Shown here piece after piece: positions 53,883-64,000 of a DNA stretch of 64,000 bases. Source of the DNA: Ahaetulla prasina. Lineage: Eukaryota > Chordata > Lepidosauria > Squamata > Colubridae. A program made the translations under genes and the position numbers. How positions within the stretch are numbered: position 1 is the first letter of the stretch; every line of letters begins with the position of its first letter. The notes under the pieces are model-generated. The model saw only the letters and a program-made list of their open reading frames with translations, was not told the origin of the DNA and made no database searches. Where the stretch lies: contig NC_080540.1 of the NCBI RefSeq assembly GCF_028640845.1, positions 214,145,800 to 214,209,799 on the forward strand, written 5' to 3'.

Positions 53883-54404
53883 CAAGGTCTCTTATAACTC
53901 TGTTGTTCTGTTTAATCATAATTAGGAAGCTAGTTAAGTGAGCTTATACCTTATTTTCTTTGACAATTTTCACAAGCACTCCTCTAAACAGCTGCTCTTT
54001 CCCCACTGTCATAGTACTCCTATAAACCTGCAATGCCCAGAATGTTGTAGAATAGTACTGTATGTCATAAACTATTTAATTCATTTACCCATACTCATGG
54101 GTTGCTGGGATTCTAAAATATCTCCCCAAAGCTATTAATTAATTGGTTAATATTAAAATAACACATTAATAATTAACGTATGCTGCCCAACTTAAGTTAG
54201 TGAGCCACAACTTGCCTTGCTGATTCATCTTCAAGAAACCTGTATATTTCTGAACTTTCTGCTTGAGATGGAAAAGAATGAAATTTTGATAAAGGCTTTT
54301 ACTGATTAGATAGATAGATATTTATAGAAATGGCTTGTTCATATTATTATGAAAAAGCAAAAAGTTGTGATTTGATGTTAATGCCTTATTTTATTGCATT
54401 AGAG
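53883..54404. other. No gene recognised
   Basis: No recognised feature; a short (TAGA) run at about 54307. Confidence 0.4.
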
Positions 54405-54560
54405 AGAGTCGGAAGTCAATGTTTCTTTTTCTTTTTTCTTATCTTCCTCACTTTTCTTTCTCCTCTTCCTCCCCACCGTTTTCTGATTTACTTTTGTATT
54501 TTGTATCTTATTTTATTTTGTAACTCAATAAAAAATGTTAAACCTTAAAAAAAGAAAGAA
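54405..54560 (+). repeat. Possible L1 3' end
   Basis: Pyrimidine-rich stretch, then 'ttgtattttgtatcttattt', AATAAAAAATG and an A-rich tail with AAAG units. Compatible with a LINE-1 3' UTR and poly(A), but no coding part supports it. Confidence 0.35.
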
Positions 54561-54872
54561 AAAGAAACCTGTATATTTAATAATTTGGTATTTAATAAAT
54601 TTTAAGGAATTTACCCAAACTAACTAGATTACAATTGATTGCATACATCTTCAGCTCCCTCTTTAAAAAAACAAACAAACACTTTCATTGCCCACTTTCC
54701 AGTTATCTTGCACTATAGTCCATCTTATAAATAGCTTAAAATATTCTATTGGAAGCTGGGTTTTAATAATGTAGAAAGTTTTACAACAAAAATAGTTTTC
54801 AAAACACATTGAGAATATGTAGTAGCTGGATGTTTTTTTTTTTGTGTACTAAAAAGATATTTATTTTATTGA

Positions 54873-54875
<3 letters not shown>
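54561..54875. other. No gene recognised
   Basis: No recognised feature. Confidence 0.4.

Positions 54876-54962
<87 letters not shown>
54876..54962. repeat. (TA)n microsatellite
   Basis: About 43 uninterrupted TA units. Confidence 0.98.
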
Positions 54963-54965
<3 letters not shown>

Positions 54966-55454
54966 ATCCCAGCATTTCTAATTAATCAAACAAATACTAA
55001 ATAAATAAACAAACTGGGCTTAGTAAGGGAATGAGTTATGTCTTAGCTATGTAGCATGGGAAAAGTCTGGGCAAAGCTGCATAATCAGATTTCTTTAAAA
55101 AAAGCAAAGGCGAGAAAACGTGCCTACAAGACAAGCTCGGGTGCCAAACTAGCATTACTGTATTTCTAAAAATATTTCAGCAAAGGCTATCTTAATGAAT
55201 GTAGAAGAAATATTGTCAGTTGTGATTAAAAAATATTTGATACAAAAGTGTTGGGGAATTTCATTTGTAGGAAGAAATGCCCCTTTATTAGTTGCTTTAA
55301 ATATTATGCTTTTCACTTCAACCATTGAAATGTTGAGGTTTTATTCGCTTGATTTTCTGGAGAACTTCCAGATGCTTCAAAACAGCATATTCCAGAAAAT
55401 CCTGCCAGCAGACTCAGTCGTAAAAGGAAGGCTGGGTGTGATAGTTCAGCTGTA
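54963..55454. other. No gene recognised
   Basis: The frame at 55195-55572 (125 codons) crosses into the hAT element at 55463 and has no known domain. Confidence 0.45.
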
Positions 55455-55462
55455 TCCTGGGG

Positions 55463-55754
55463 CAGTTGTGGGTTCTAACTGGTGTTACCACTGGTTCGCT
55501 TTGTGCATGTGCTTTGTGTCCGATCGGCAAATTTGTGCTTCGCGTAAGCGCATTGAGTTTCAATACAGTTGAAGCATAGCAATCTGCTCTGCCATGCCTT
55601 ACAGCTGTGCTAAAACAAAGGAATAAAAATAGGTATGGTGTGAAGGTGGGCAGGAGGGACCAGCTGATGGTTGGAGCGAACCAGTTCACTCTCATATCAA
55701 GATTTTCACTACTGGCTCTCCCGAACTGGGGAGAACCGGTAGCAACCCACCCTG
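55463..55754. mobile_element. hAT-type element, family A relative, perfect TSD
   Basis: Starts CAGTTGTGGGTTC and ends AACCCACCCTG, flanked by a perfect 8-bp duplication, tcctgggg, at 55455-55462 and 55755-55762. It has the 'gaaccggtagcaaccc' module but otherwise a distinct interior. Confidence 0.9.
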
Positions 55755-55839
55755 TCCTGGGGAATCCTTCTTGGATTGATTTCAGTAGGTTACTATTGTT
55801 TAGATCTGCTAACATCTTTAGAAGAGATAACTTGTAAAA

Positions 55840-56702
55840 GAGAGCTCCCCAATCCCCGGTCCGTGAAATGGCACCGGTCTGCATCATGGTAGCAACCGGT
55901 CCGCGCAAAAAAAACCAACCAAAGCCCCTTTTGTGGCCCTCCAGCGGCCAGCAAAGCTGGCAGTTGATTTAGACAATGAGGAGGTTGGGGAGAAACGTCT
56001 GCCAGTCCTGGAGTCTGTGGAAGGCTGACGAGAGCTCAGCATTTGAGGCAGAGAGTGGGCCTGGACCATCTGATAGTTACGTGCTCCCTCTGGAGCCTCC
56101 GGAATCTGACATCAGCAAGTCAGAAGAACAGTGTGAGCCTGTTCCCAGTGTGTGTATGCACAGAGCTGCCAGAAGGCAAGAACAATTAAGTAAAAAAAAA
56201 AGGGCGACTCGGGATTAAGGCTTGGAGATAATTGGCCCCTTCCATAAAACATAAAAGAGGAGCAAACGGATGTGAGCTTTTGCAGGAAGCAATTAGTTCG
56301 TATAGTCAATTCAAGCTCTGAGAAGTCTGTTTGACTCTGTGCTCCGTTTGGCCTTGTAAAACTAATTGACAGTGAGGTTTCTGGCAGCGTTTCAAGGGAA
56401 ATAAAGGTGGGTGCTTATCAACATTACGCTGAAAGACTGTGTCAACTCGAGCAGACATCTGTCGGAATCTTCACAGGCTGTTTGTGAACCATTACGGACT
56501 GTGAATAACCATAATTCATAGATGTCTCAATAAAAGAGGTTTTTGGGACTAAGACTGTGATATATGCTTTCTCAGGAAGCCTAGGTCAGAATAGCCCCAT
56601 GCAGGGGATGCAAGCAGCAAACAAAACCACGCACCCTCCAGTCCACTGAAAAACCTCTGTCCACGGAAGTGGTGCCCAAAGGGTTGGAGGCCACTGTTCT
56701 AA
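55840..56702. mobile_element. Old DNA transposon split by a solo LTR
   Basis: Left part 55840-55928 (gctccccaatccccggtccg) and right part 56599-56702 (ending gggttggaggccactg) read as the two ends of one non-autonomous, probably hAT-related element. The LTR at 55929-56593 sits between them, with its duplicated target. Confidence 0.6.
55929..56593 (+). mobile_element. Solo LTR, family LTR-1 relative, with TSD
   Basis: Begins TTTTGTGGCCC (ancestrally TGTTGTGG) and ends TAGGTCAGAATA (ancestrally GGTCACAACA). It is flanked by a perfect 5-bp duplication, gcccc, at 55924-55928 and 56594-56598. The U3-like part aligns with 62975-63310; the 3' part is divergent and longer (AATAAAG near 56400 and AATAAAAG near 56530), so it is a different subfamily. 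Confidence 0.82.
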
Positions 56703-57600
56703 AGTATCTTCTGTGCTTTTTATGTCTTCTATGTAAAAAGCACATTTAGGGGCAAAATAAAATCTAGAATGTATATCATTCCTTTTTTTGCTGTGTTTTG
56801 CAATCATCTGGTATAAGATTATATCTGGTTTAGTTCTTTCCTTTGTCTAGGTTGGATTTTACTTTAGCATGCATTTCATTCCCTTCCTCTAGCCTAAATT
56901 CAGGCATTGGTGCTGTTGACCAAAGAGACAACAATGTTGAGTCACAAGAGACGCCCAGAAAATCCTTTACCTACAAGAGTTAATAAATCTTTGGAAGCCA
57001 AGAAAAGGAAGAACAAGGCATCAATTCAAGTTTCAATTGCCTTTCAGTATTGGCGTATTTAAAGTCTACATAGCAACATGGAGGTCCATGGTCAAATTAC
57101 CATCATTCAAAACCCAAACGTCAGTCTTATCACGTTGAACAATGGCAGAACTGCTAGCTCTTACAGGGAATCCTAATGCTGTTTAAGGACAACATTAAAA
57201 AGGGGGTGCAGAGGAAAAAATGTGTATTATGAAAATCTATTTGAGCAGTGAGTTGAATAAATAAGCACCCACTTCCATTCCAAGTAATTCCCTCTTCCTG
57301 CCTTATTACAAAAAAATCTGTAGCAATAATTAATGGACCACCTGTAAGTAATTAGCCTGCATATTAATTGATTCTGTGGTGATTTTGGAAGGAATTCATT
57401 TCAGCCTTAAAAAATACAAAAGTCATGGGAAAATAAAGTTGCAGCTGAAAACATTGTAGTTTCTTCTGAAATGGATTTGACTGGATCAGTCTTTACTCCG
57501 ATTTTTGGAATAAGTGAGCAAAATAGGCAATGAAATTAGTAGATAGGCAAAGTTGACATGAATTGAAGGGAAAGTGTTCTTCCTAGGAAAAATCTTACTT
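56703..57600. other. No gene recognised
   Basis: No recognised feature. Confidence 0.45.
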
Positions 57601-57820
57601 TTTTAAAAAAAATAATTTTTATTAAACAATTTGTCTTTAAAAACAACACAAAAAACAATCACACATGTATAAAAACAAGACATGTCAAGACATAATGTAT
57701 TAAACATTACATAACATTAATGGTAATTTTACAGCATTTCATATTGACTTACGTATTTTGCTTTTATAGTTCTCTATCATTTCTATTTACTACTCAATAG
57801 TAGGATAATTGCATTAGTCC

Positions 57821-57862
<42 letters not shown>

Positions 57863-58383
57863 TATTCATTGTTATTATCTACACATTTATATTCATTTGT
57901 ATTTACATCTCTTTATTTAATATTGTTCAGTTACTTTAAGTTAAACATTTCTTGTTCTGATTTCTATTTTTGAGCCAAATGTACATTTTATTCCATATTT
58001 CATAATATTCCGAATCTTCTCTCTCTTTCAACTCTATAGTCATTTTATCCATCTCTGCGCATTCTAAAATTTTCCTAATTACTGTTTCACCTGAGGGTAC
58101 ATTTTTTTTGTTTCCAATTTTTTGCGAATGTGATTCTTGCTGCGGTAAGAATGTGCAGTATAATGTATTGAAGGTTTTTGTTCATTTTCAGGTCCAGTAT
58201 TCCTAATAAAAACAAATCAGGTTTCAAATCTATTTTTTGTTTTGTAATTTCTTCCAACCATTTTTTAATTTGACACCAATACTTCCTTGTGATGGGGCAC
58301 GTCCACCACATGTGGTAGAATGTTCTGGATTTATGATTGCATCTCCAACAATTAGGTGATAAATTGGGATACATCTTAGCCAA
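57601..58383 (-). mobile_element. L1 LINE 3' end
   Basis: Reverse-strand LINE-1. The poly(A) side lies at the left (57601, T-rich), followed by 3' UTR with a (CA)n run at 57820-57860. The ORF2 C-terminus occupies 58087-58383. The part from 58027 onward is within the tandem duplication. Confidence 0.8.
58087..58383 (-). pseudogene. L1 ORF2 C-terminal fragment, copy 1
   Basis: 98 open codons of the C-terminal Cys-rich region of LINE-1 ORF2. CWRCNHKSRTFYHMWWTCP gives the conserved C..C...H...C pattern followed by YW, then LFLLGILD and ILTAARITFAKNWK. This region binds RNA and helps retrotransposition in known L1s. Endonuclease and RT domains are absent. The frame is open to a normal-looking C-terminal stop, so the source was intact here. 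Confidence 0.82.
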
Positions 58384-58654
58384 GAAAATCTTACTTTTAA
58401 TTTACAGTTTTGCTATGAATTTTGATTGGATTGCCAAGAGAATGGATCCTTTATGTTAGTGGGTTTCCTTAATGTGCCTGGCTGGCCGTTTCATGACAAA
58501 AGCTAGAGTAGACAAACCATCATTCAGCAGGAGTGTTTCTATTTTTACTTTAAGAAAATCTTTTTTTTTTCCATATTGTGGAGAGCTACTAAAGCTCTGT
58601 GAAATGATCAGATATGCCTGTAGATTAATGTGGGAGAAAAAATAAAAAGTACAC

Positions 58655-58920
58655 CAGTGGTGAAATCCATTTTTTTTTACTACCGGTTCTATGGGCGTGG
58701 CTTGGTGGGCATGGTGTGGCTTGGTGGGTGTGGCTTGGTGGGTGTGACAGGGGAAGGATACTGCAAAATCCCCATTCCCACCCAAGTCTGGGCCAACCAG
58801 AGGTGATATTTGCCAGTTCTCCCAACTATTCAAAATTTCTGCTACCGGTTCCCCGAACTGCTCAAAATTTCCGCTACCAGTTCTCCAGAACCTGTCAGAA
58901 CCTGCTGGATTTCACCCCTG
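58655..58920 (+). mobile_element. hAT-N family A (in duplication unit 1)
   Basis: Starts CAGTGGTGAAATCC and ends GGATTTCACCCCTG. The flanks aagtacac and aagtacat differ at one base. Confidence 0.9.
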
Positions 58921-59310
58921 AAGTACATCCTACTGAATTTGGTGGTTTCTTCTTAATAAACTATGCCTTACATGAACAGTAAATAGCCTACATTGGGCTC
59001 TTTGTCAATGGAAAGACATCTCTATAAACTCACATTTGGACCACACTTTTTTTCATGAAGCAGTGGGAGTTATGAAACAGGTAATGTTGTTAGTTGCCTG
59101 ATAAAAAAATTAAAGAACATGTTTTTATTTCCTGGCAGACTATTCCCTCCTATAAATATTTCATCCCTCTGCTGAGAGTCTCTCTCAGTATCTTCTCAAG
59201 ACTCCAGGGCTAAATAAAGAAGAATTTTTGGCATGCTCGCCTGCCCTCTCTTCAACTCTATAGTCATTTTATCCATCTCTGCGCATTCTAAAATTTTCCT
59301 AATTACTGTT

Positions 59311-59607
59311 TCACCTGAGGGTACATTTTTTTTGTTTCCAATTTTTTGCGAATGTGATTCTTGCTGCGGTAAGAATGTGCAGTATAATGTATTGAAGGTT
59401 TTTGTTCATTTTCAGGTCCAGTATTCCTAATAAAAACAAATCAGGTTTCAAATCTATTTTTTGTTTTGTAATTTCTTCCAACCATTTTTTAATTTGACAC
59501 CAATACTTCCTTGTGATGGGGCACGTCCACCACATGTGGTAGAATGTTCTGGATTTATGATTGCATCTCCAACAATTAGGTGATAAATTGGGATACATCT
59601 TAGCCAA
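59311..59607 (-). pseudogene. L1 ORF2 C-terminal fragment, copy 2
   Basis: Identical at protein level to 58087-58383 because it lies in the second unit of the tandem duplication. It lacks the L1 3' UTR and poly(A) side present with copy 1, showing that it arose by segmental duplication and not by retrotransposition. Confidence 0.85.
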
Positions 59608-59878
59608 GAAAATCTTACTTTTAATTTACAGTTTTGCTATGAATTTTGATTGGATTGCCAAGAGAATGGATCCTTTATGTTAGTGGGTTTCCTTAATGTG
59701 CCTGGCTGGCCGTTTCATGACAAAAGCTAGAGTAGACAAACCATCATTCAGCAGGAGTGTTTCTATTTTTACTTTAAGAAAATCTTTTTTTTTTCCATAT
59801 TGTGGAGAGCTACTAAAGCTCTGTGAAATGATCAGATATGCCTGTAGATTAATGTGGGAGAAAAAATAAAAAGTACAC

Positions 59879-60142
59879 CAGTGGTGAAATCCATTTTTTT
59901 TTACTACCGGTTCTATGGGCGTGGCTTGGTGGGCATGGTGTGGCTTGGTGGGTGTGGCTTGGTGGGTGTGACAGGGGAAGGATACTGCAAAATCCCCATT
60001 CCCACCCAAGTCTGGGCCAACCAGAGGTGATATTTGCCAGTTCTCCCAACTATTCAAAATTTCTGCTACGGTTCCCGAACTGCTCAAAATTTCCGCTACC
60101 AGTTCTCCAGAACCTGTCAGAACCTGCTGGATTTCACCCCTG
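59879..60142 (+). mobile_element. hAT-N family A (in duplication unit 2)
   Basis: Duplicate of 58655-58920 carrying both single-base deletions that separate the units. Confidence 0.9.
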
Positions 60143-60479
60143 AAGTACATCCTACTGAATTTGGTGGTTTCTTCTTAATAAACTATGCCTTACATGAACA
60201 GTAAATAGCCTACATTGGGCTCTTTGTCAATGGAAAGACATCTCTATAAACTCACATTTGGACCACACTTTTTTTCATGAAGCAGTGGGAGTTATGAAAC
60301 AGGTAATGTTGTTAGTTGCCTGATAAAAAAATTAAAGAACATGTTTTTATTTCCTGGCAGACTATTCCCTCCTATAAATATTTCATCCCTCTGCTGAGAG
60401 TCTCTCTCAGTATCTTCTCAAGACTCCAGGGCTAAATAAAGAAGAATTTTTGGCATGCTCGCCTGCCCTCTCTTCAACT

Positions 60480-61732
60480 TTTCAACTTCAAAGTCAAGTA
60501 GAGTTCCTGTAGTTGTACTAGAACTGGAATCCTCAAAGACTTTTTCCCTCAACTATCTTTTTTTTTTCTAGAATAGCCTGCCCCAGATTCTTTGCATTCA
60601 GGACAGATTTGGTGCCTGTTCTCACACTGTTCTCTTGCTATTGTTGCTGCTCCTATTATTGTTGCTACTGCCGCCTACTCACAACTTCAGCTTTTCAGCC
60701 ACCTTTTCTTCTCCATCACACAATCACGTTGCAGCTGTTTTCTTCTCTTTGAAAGCTGCTAGCCCATCTAGAAGTGCCAATTCAGCAGTTTCCATAGCTT
60801 ACCTCCAGCTGTCTTCCTGTTATCTTGTGGAAATATCTTTGCTTGCCTAAAATAGCTCCCTGGTTGGTTTTTTTTTTTAAGAGCGGCGGAAAAGAAAAAT
60901 GGGCCAAAGTGCAGACTTCAATGCATGCTAGTTCTTGAAAAGTTAATATCTAGAACATCCCCAGATATGTATGCCAGCCCTGGGCAAAGCTTTAAAGAGA
61001 TGTGTCGCTTTAACAAAGCTCTCCCTCTCAAAGCTGCTTTACAAAGCAATTCGGAAGTGCCAGCTAGACTATTTCTCAAATACGACAGCTTCAAAATCCA
61101 TGGTTACTTCATCTAGGATTAGGTCTAAACCTGTTTCTTCCATTTATAACTTAGCAACCTCTAGGCAATGGAAAAAAAAAAACCTTCTCAGCATCTCCTG
61201 TTTGTCCCAGGATGACGATAAGACAGTTGAATTTCATATGTACATTGATCATACCTCATCCTGTGTCAACAGATGACCTCTCCCAGTAGCTTAATGTAGA
61301 TGTTAAATAATAACACAGAGCCTGCAGAGAGTTTCTTGCATCTGTACCCACTGCCTGAACTACTCACTCTGGACAAACTACTCTAAATACAAAATTCTCT
61401 GCTCCCGACCTCTGCTAGCAGTCCAAAAAGCTACCATGATCAGTTGAACACCACTGAGAGGTCCAGAAGGACATTTCTTTCCATCCCAGTCTTTTCATGA
61501 GTCATCAGCAAAAGTCCCGTATCAGGCCTATGTCTCAACTAAAAACTGAATAAGCAGCTCATCCGGGACTCTCGGCAATTGCAGCATTATCACCTTCTCC
61601 TTTATCTTCTCTATGAAGTAGCTTGCTGTCCAAAATAACTTGCTCAAGTGGTAGGTTCATAAGGATGGGAAGTACCGCTGCCTCCTTCAAGTTACATGGC
61701 ATAACTTCCTCATTCAAAGTTTAGGCTTTGAG
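60480..61732. other. No gene recognised
   Basis: Short frames only; a (TTG/CTG) Leu-rich run at 60635-60670. At 60950-61500 the text resembles decayed coding sequence ('gcctttaacaaagctctccc'), but no family could be named. Confidence 0.4.
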
Positions 61733-61938
61733 CACTTAGACTTATATACCACTTCACACTGCTTTACAGCCCTCTCTAAGCAATTTACAGAGTCAGCAGA
61801 TTGCCCCCAACAATTTTACTGACCTTGGAAGGATGGAAGGCTGAGTCACCCTTGAGCTGGTGAGAATCGAACTGCTGGCAGCTGGCAGTTCGTAGTCTGA
61901 AGTACTGCATTCTAACCCCTGTGCCACCACAGCTCTTA
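61733..61938 (-). mobile_element. SINE family D
   Basis: Reverse-strand copy of the SINE at 53650. The tail 'agcacttagacttatatacc' is at the left, the core 'ggatggaaggctgagtcacc' in the middle, and the tRNA-like head ending 'tgtgccaccacagctc' at the right. Confidence 0.82.
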
Positions 61939-62747
61939 GGTATTAAGGATAGAAAAGCTCTGATGCTAGCTGTAATTACTGCAGTGGAGTAGGCTTAATT
62001 AAACCCAGGCCCTTAGCTATGTTCAGCTATATTTGCTCTTTGTTGAATTCCATATATCTCTTCTGCTGCTTCATCTCTTGGAGCTTCTTGGTATTCCAAA
62101 GAGGTCCTCTTGAATTGGCATGCAGGACAGCAAATCCAGAAATAAATCTGCTAAATGGGCGGTGGGTAGATCTTAGTAAGTTCTTCTTTTCTGAAAGAGA
62201 TTACAATAAACTGTTAGAATGCTATTAACATTCTTATTCTAAATGTATCGTCCATTAGGCTTGCTACTACTGTGACCTTATTGTGGAATTTATGCCATTT
62301 ATAATTTATATGTGAGGAGTACCTTTGTTTCAAATAGCCACAGATGATCACCATGGAGGGTATTTTGGGAATGAGCAAAACAGTTGGGAGGAGGGTTGTT
62401 TACCCTGCATATTCACATTGTTTATGACAAGGATGAGCAATCTGCAGCTCAGAGTGCTCTTTATATGGGTCCCCAGTGCTCTTTCTAATTATAACTTCTG
62501 AAAACTGAAGAGAATTTCCTGCTGCTTTGAGACAGGGAACGTATGAAAATTATACTTTCAACCCTAAAACAGGCACAGGACAATTTGAGGAAGGAAGATA
62601 AGCTCTAAAACTGCTTCTCAAACTTAGTCCCACCAACATAACTGCTTCTCAAACTTAGTCCCCCCCCAGCCAAGACGACCTTATGGAGAAGAAAAACGGC
62701 CTTCAGACTGAAAATCCCAAAGGATCTTTTTTGAAAGGCAAGCTGAC
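61939..62747. other. No gene; small direct repeat
   Basis: At 62609-62631 and 62640-62662 the phrase 'ctgcttctcaaacttagtcc' is repeated with a 31-base period. Nothing else recognised. Confidence 0.5.
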
Positions 62748-62862
62748 TTTCTATTTTTTTTTGTTTGAAGACGTTTCACTTCTCATCCAAGAGTTTTCTT
62801 CAGATTGGAAGCTTCTTGGATGAGAAGTGAAACGTCTTCAAAGAAAAACCAGAAAGTCTAAC
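62748..62862. mobile_element. Inverted-repeat (foldback) element
   Basis: Arms 'gaagacgtttcacttctcat' (about 62768) and 'atgagaagtgaaacgtcttc' (about 62820) are perfect complements, extended outwards by GACTTTCT and AGAAAGTC. The loop carries 'ttcttcagattggaagc'. Class unknown. Confidence 0.75.
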
Positions 62863-62974
62863 TGCCTCTTGACAAAGCACCTTTGGAACAACCATCACTT
62901 GGATGATTGAGAATCTCCATAGACATTCAGACTGAAATGTTCAGAGCTGAAATTTGTCCTATTGATCAAGATGT

Positions 62975-63567
62975 TGTTGTGGTCCGCCAGCAGCCTGCAG
63001 ACCTGGCAATGGAGTCAGACAGTGAGGAGGCTGGGGAACGCAATGGGCCAGTCCTGGAGTCAGGGGAAGGCTCGGATGAGGGCTCTGGATTGGAGGCAGA
63101 GATAGAGCCAGGGCCATCTGGGAGCGATGTGCAGACGCCGGAGCCTCCACAGCTGAACAGAGAGAGGCAGAGGAACAGGAGGAGCCTGTTCCTAGTGCAT
63201 GCATGAGAAGAGCTGCCAGAAGGCAAGAGCAGCTGAAGAAAAAAGGACAACTCAGGAGTAAAGCCAGAAGATGATTGGCCACTCCCATAGGGCTTAAAAA
63301 AGCAGCAACGAGCCATTTGGTTCTTTGTAGAAAAACAACATTGATTTCTGTGCTTCTTCTCAGCGTTTCTAGAACTTTGTGGGATTTTTGCCAAGAAAAG
63401 CCTTTGGCAGGTTGCCAAAGGTTGGTGATAAGGCCAACAGACTGGTTATTAAGAATTTTGTTTTGGACTAAGCTGAGAATGAATTAATTCTCAGCTGTTT
63501 TAATAAAATAAGTTTGTTGAGGACTGAACTGTGTTTAGTAATCACTACTTGGGCCTTGGTCACAACA
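62975..63567 (+). mobile_element. Solo LTR, family LTR-1, best copy
   Basis: 593 bp, starting TGTTGTGGTCCGCC and ending GGTCACAACA, with a perfect 5-bp duplication, gatgt, at 62970-62974 and 63568-63572. TATA-like CTTAAAAAAG is near 63293 and AATAAAATAAG near 63502. The GA-rich U3-like part gives a Glu-rich frame (62907-63206) that is probably not a gene. No internal region remains. Confidence 0.94.
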
Positions 63568-63714
63568 GATGTAGATGCTGGGACTTTTTTCAGCCTGTGA
63601 GCTCAGCTGCCTATTTGTTGGAGCCAGGTCTCTCCTGCAATATTCATTGGCCTGTGGAGTGAAGTCTTTTTCTCTGAGGGAGGAGGAATCTCCCTCAGCC
63701 ATGAAGGAAGCTAT

Positions 63715-64000
63715 GGTGCACCTTCTCTGGACCCAACTATTATGGACAGTATTTATCCAGTCTTCAACCAGAGGTTGATGGAGAGGGTGTTCCAGCTTCA
63801 GCTCTGTAGGAACCTGGAGGTAACAGATTATCAGTCAGGATTCAAGCCAGGGTTCAGAGGCAGCATTGGTTGCACGTGCTGATGAACTGTGGTGAGCTGG
63901 TATCTATCTGAATTGATCTCTCAGTGGCTTTTGACACCATTGATCACAGTACTCTTTTGAACTTGCTTCAGGAACTACTATAATTCAGTTTTGTTGGGGC
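63715..64000 (+). pseudogene. L2-like LINE RT remnant, runs off window
   Basis: Decayed RT domain. 'tctctggacccaactattatg' equals the SLDPAI start of the other copies. Then comes text for YQSGFKPGFRG, and then motif A as LSVAFDTIDHS near 63920-63950. Several frame breaks show that it is old and from a divergent subfamily. It continues beyond 64000. Confidence 0.75.

Larger units (their letters stand above)
58027..59250. repeat. Tandem duplication, unit 1 (1224 bp)
   Basis: The unit begins and is followed by TTCAACT and is repeated directly at 59251-60472. It contains part of L1 ORF2, unique sequence and a hAT element. Confidence 0.95.
59251..60472. repeat. Tandem duplication, unit 2 (1222 bp)
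   Basis: Copy of 58027-59250. The differences I found are two single-base deletions near 60070 (within 'gctacggttcccgaact'). The offset is 1224 before that point and 1222 after. Confidence 0.95.

Noticed and set aside
62907..63206. Glu/Ser-rich 99-codon frame resembling an acidic protein
   Set aside because: It lies in the U3-like part of a solo LTR and is broken or shifted in the sister copies at 1917, 40763 and 55929.

Overview
This is vertebrate nuclear DNA, almost certainly from a squamate reptile and most likely a snake. Four copies of a LINE 3' end start with 'ttttattggccaagtg' next to an (AATAG)n-type microsatellite, the arrangement described for the snake 'Snake1' CR1-like LINEs. There are also tRNA-derived Sauria-type SINEs with a Bov-B-like tail, CR1, L2-like, L1 and RTE/Bov-B LINE remnants, many short hAT-type elements, solo LTRs and a DIRS-type tyrosine-recombinase element. 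There is no bacterial-style gene organisation. All naming is by reading the sequence; no database search was possible.

No complete host protein-coding gene is visible. The best host-gene candidate is one short exon-like segment at 39225-39319 with a good splice acceptor, an ATG and a GTAAGT donor. Every longer reading frame that can be recognised belongs to a mobile element, so the window is probably intergenic or a large intron.

Layout: 0.1-2.7 kb holds a CR1 end, an L2-like LINE with broken RT frames, a solo LTR and a foldback element. 4-7 kb has hAT elements and a CR1/L3-like LINE with an open C-terminal frame. 8-10 kb has two opposed Sauria SINEs. 11-16 kb has hAT/MITE elements and a solo LTR carrying a (CT)n(CA)n expansion. 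16-21.5 kb has Snake1-type ends and long microsatellites. 21.5-23.4 kb is a compact 1.9-kb DIRS-type element with inverted termini, an internal complementary region and an intact YR frame but no gag or RT. 25-30 kb has SINEs, a hammerhead-like repeat and a second L2-like LINE. 33-36 kb is a nest of insertions. 38-43 kb has hAT elements, the candidate exon, a solo LTR and an open CR1 RT fragment. 44-53 kb has more hAT elements, a truncated Tc1 transposon and Snake1. 55-57 kb is a solo LTR inside an older DNA transposon. 58.0-60.5 kb is a near-perfect 1.22-kb tandem duplication. 62.9-64 kb has a solo LTR and the start of another L2-like copy.

Many boundaries are set by target-site duplications: 8 bp for hAT elements, 5 bp for LTRs, 9-12 bp for SINEs. 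These allow relative ages to be read from nesting. The L2-like LINE shares its 3' hairpin with one SINE family, and the Sauria SINE carries a Bov-B-like tail, so the window shows two likely LINE/SINE partnerships.
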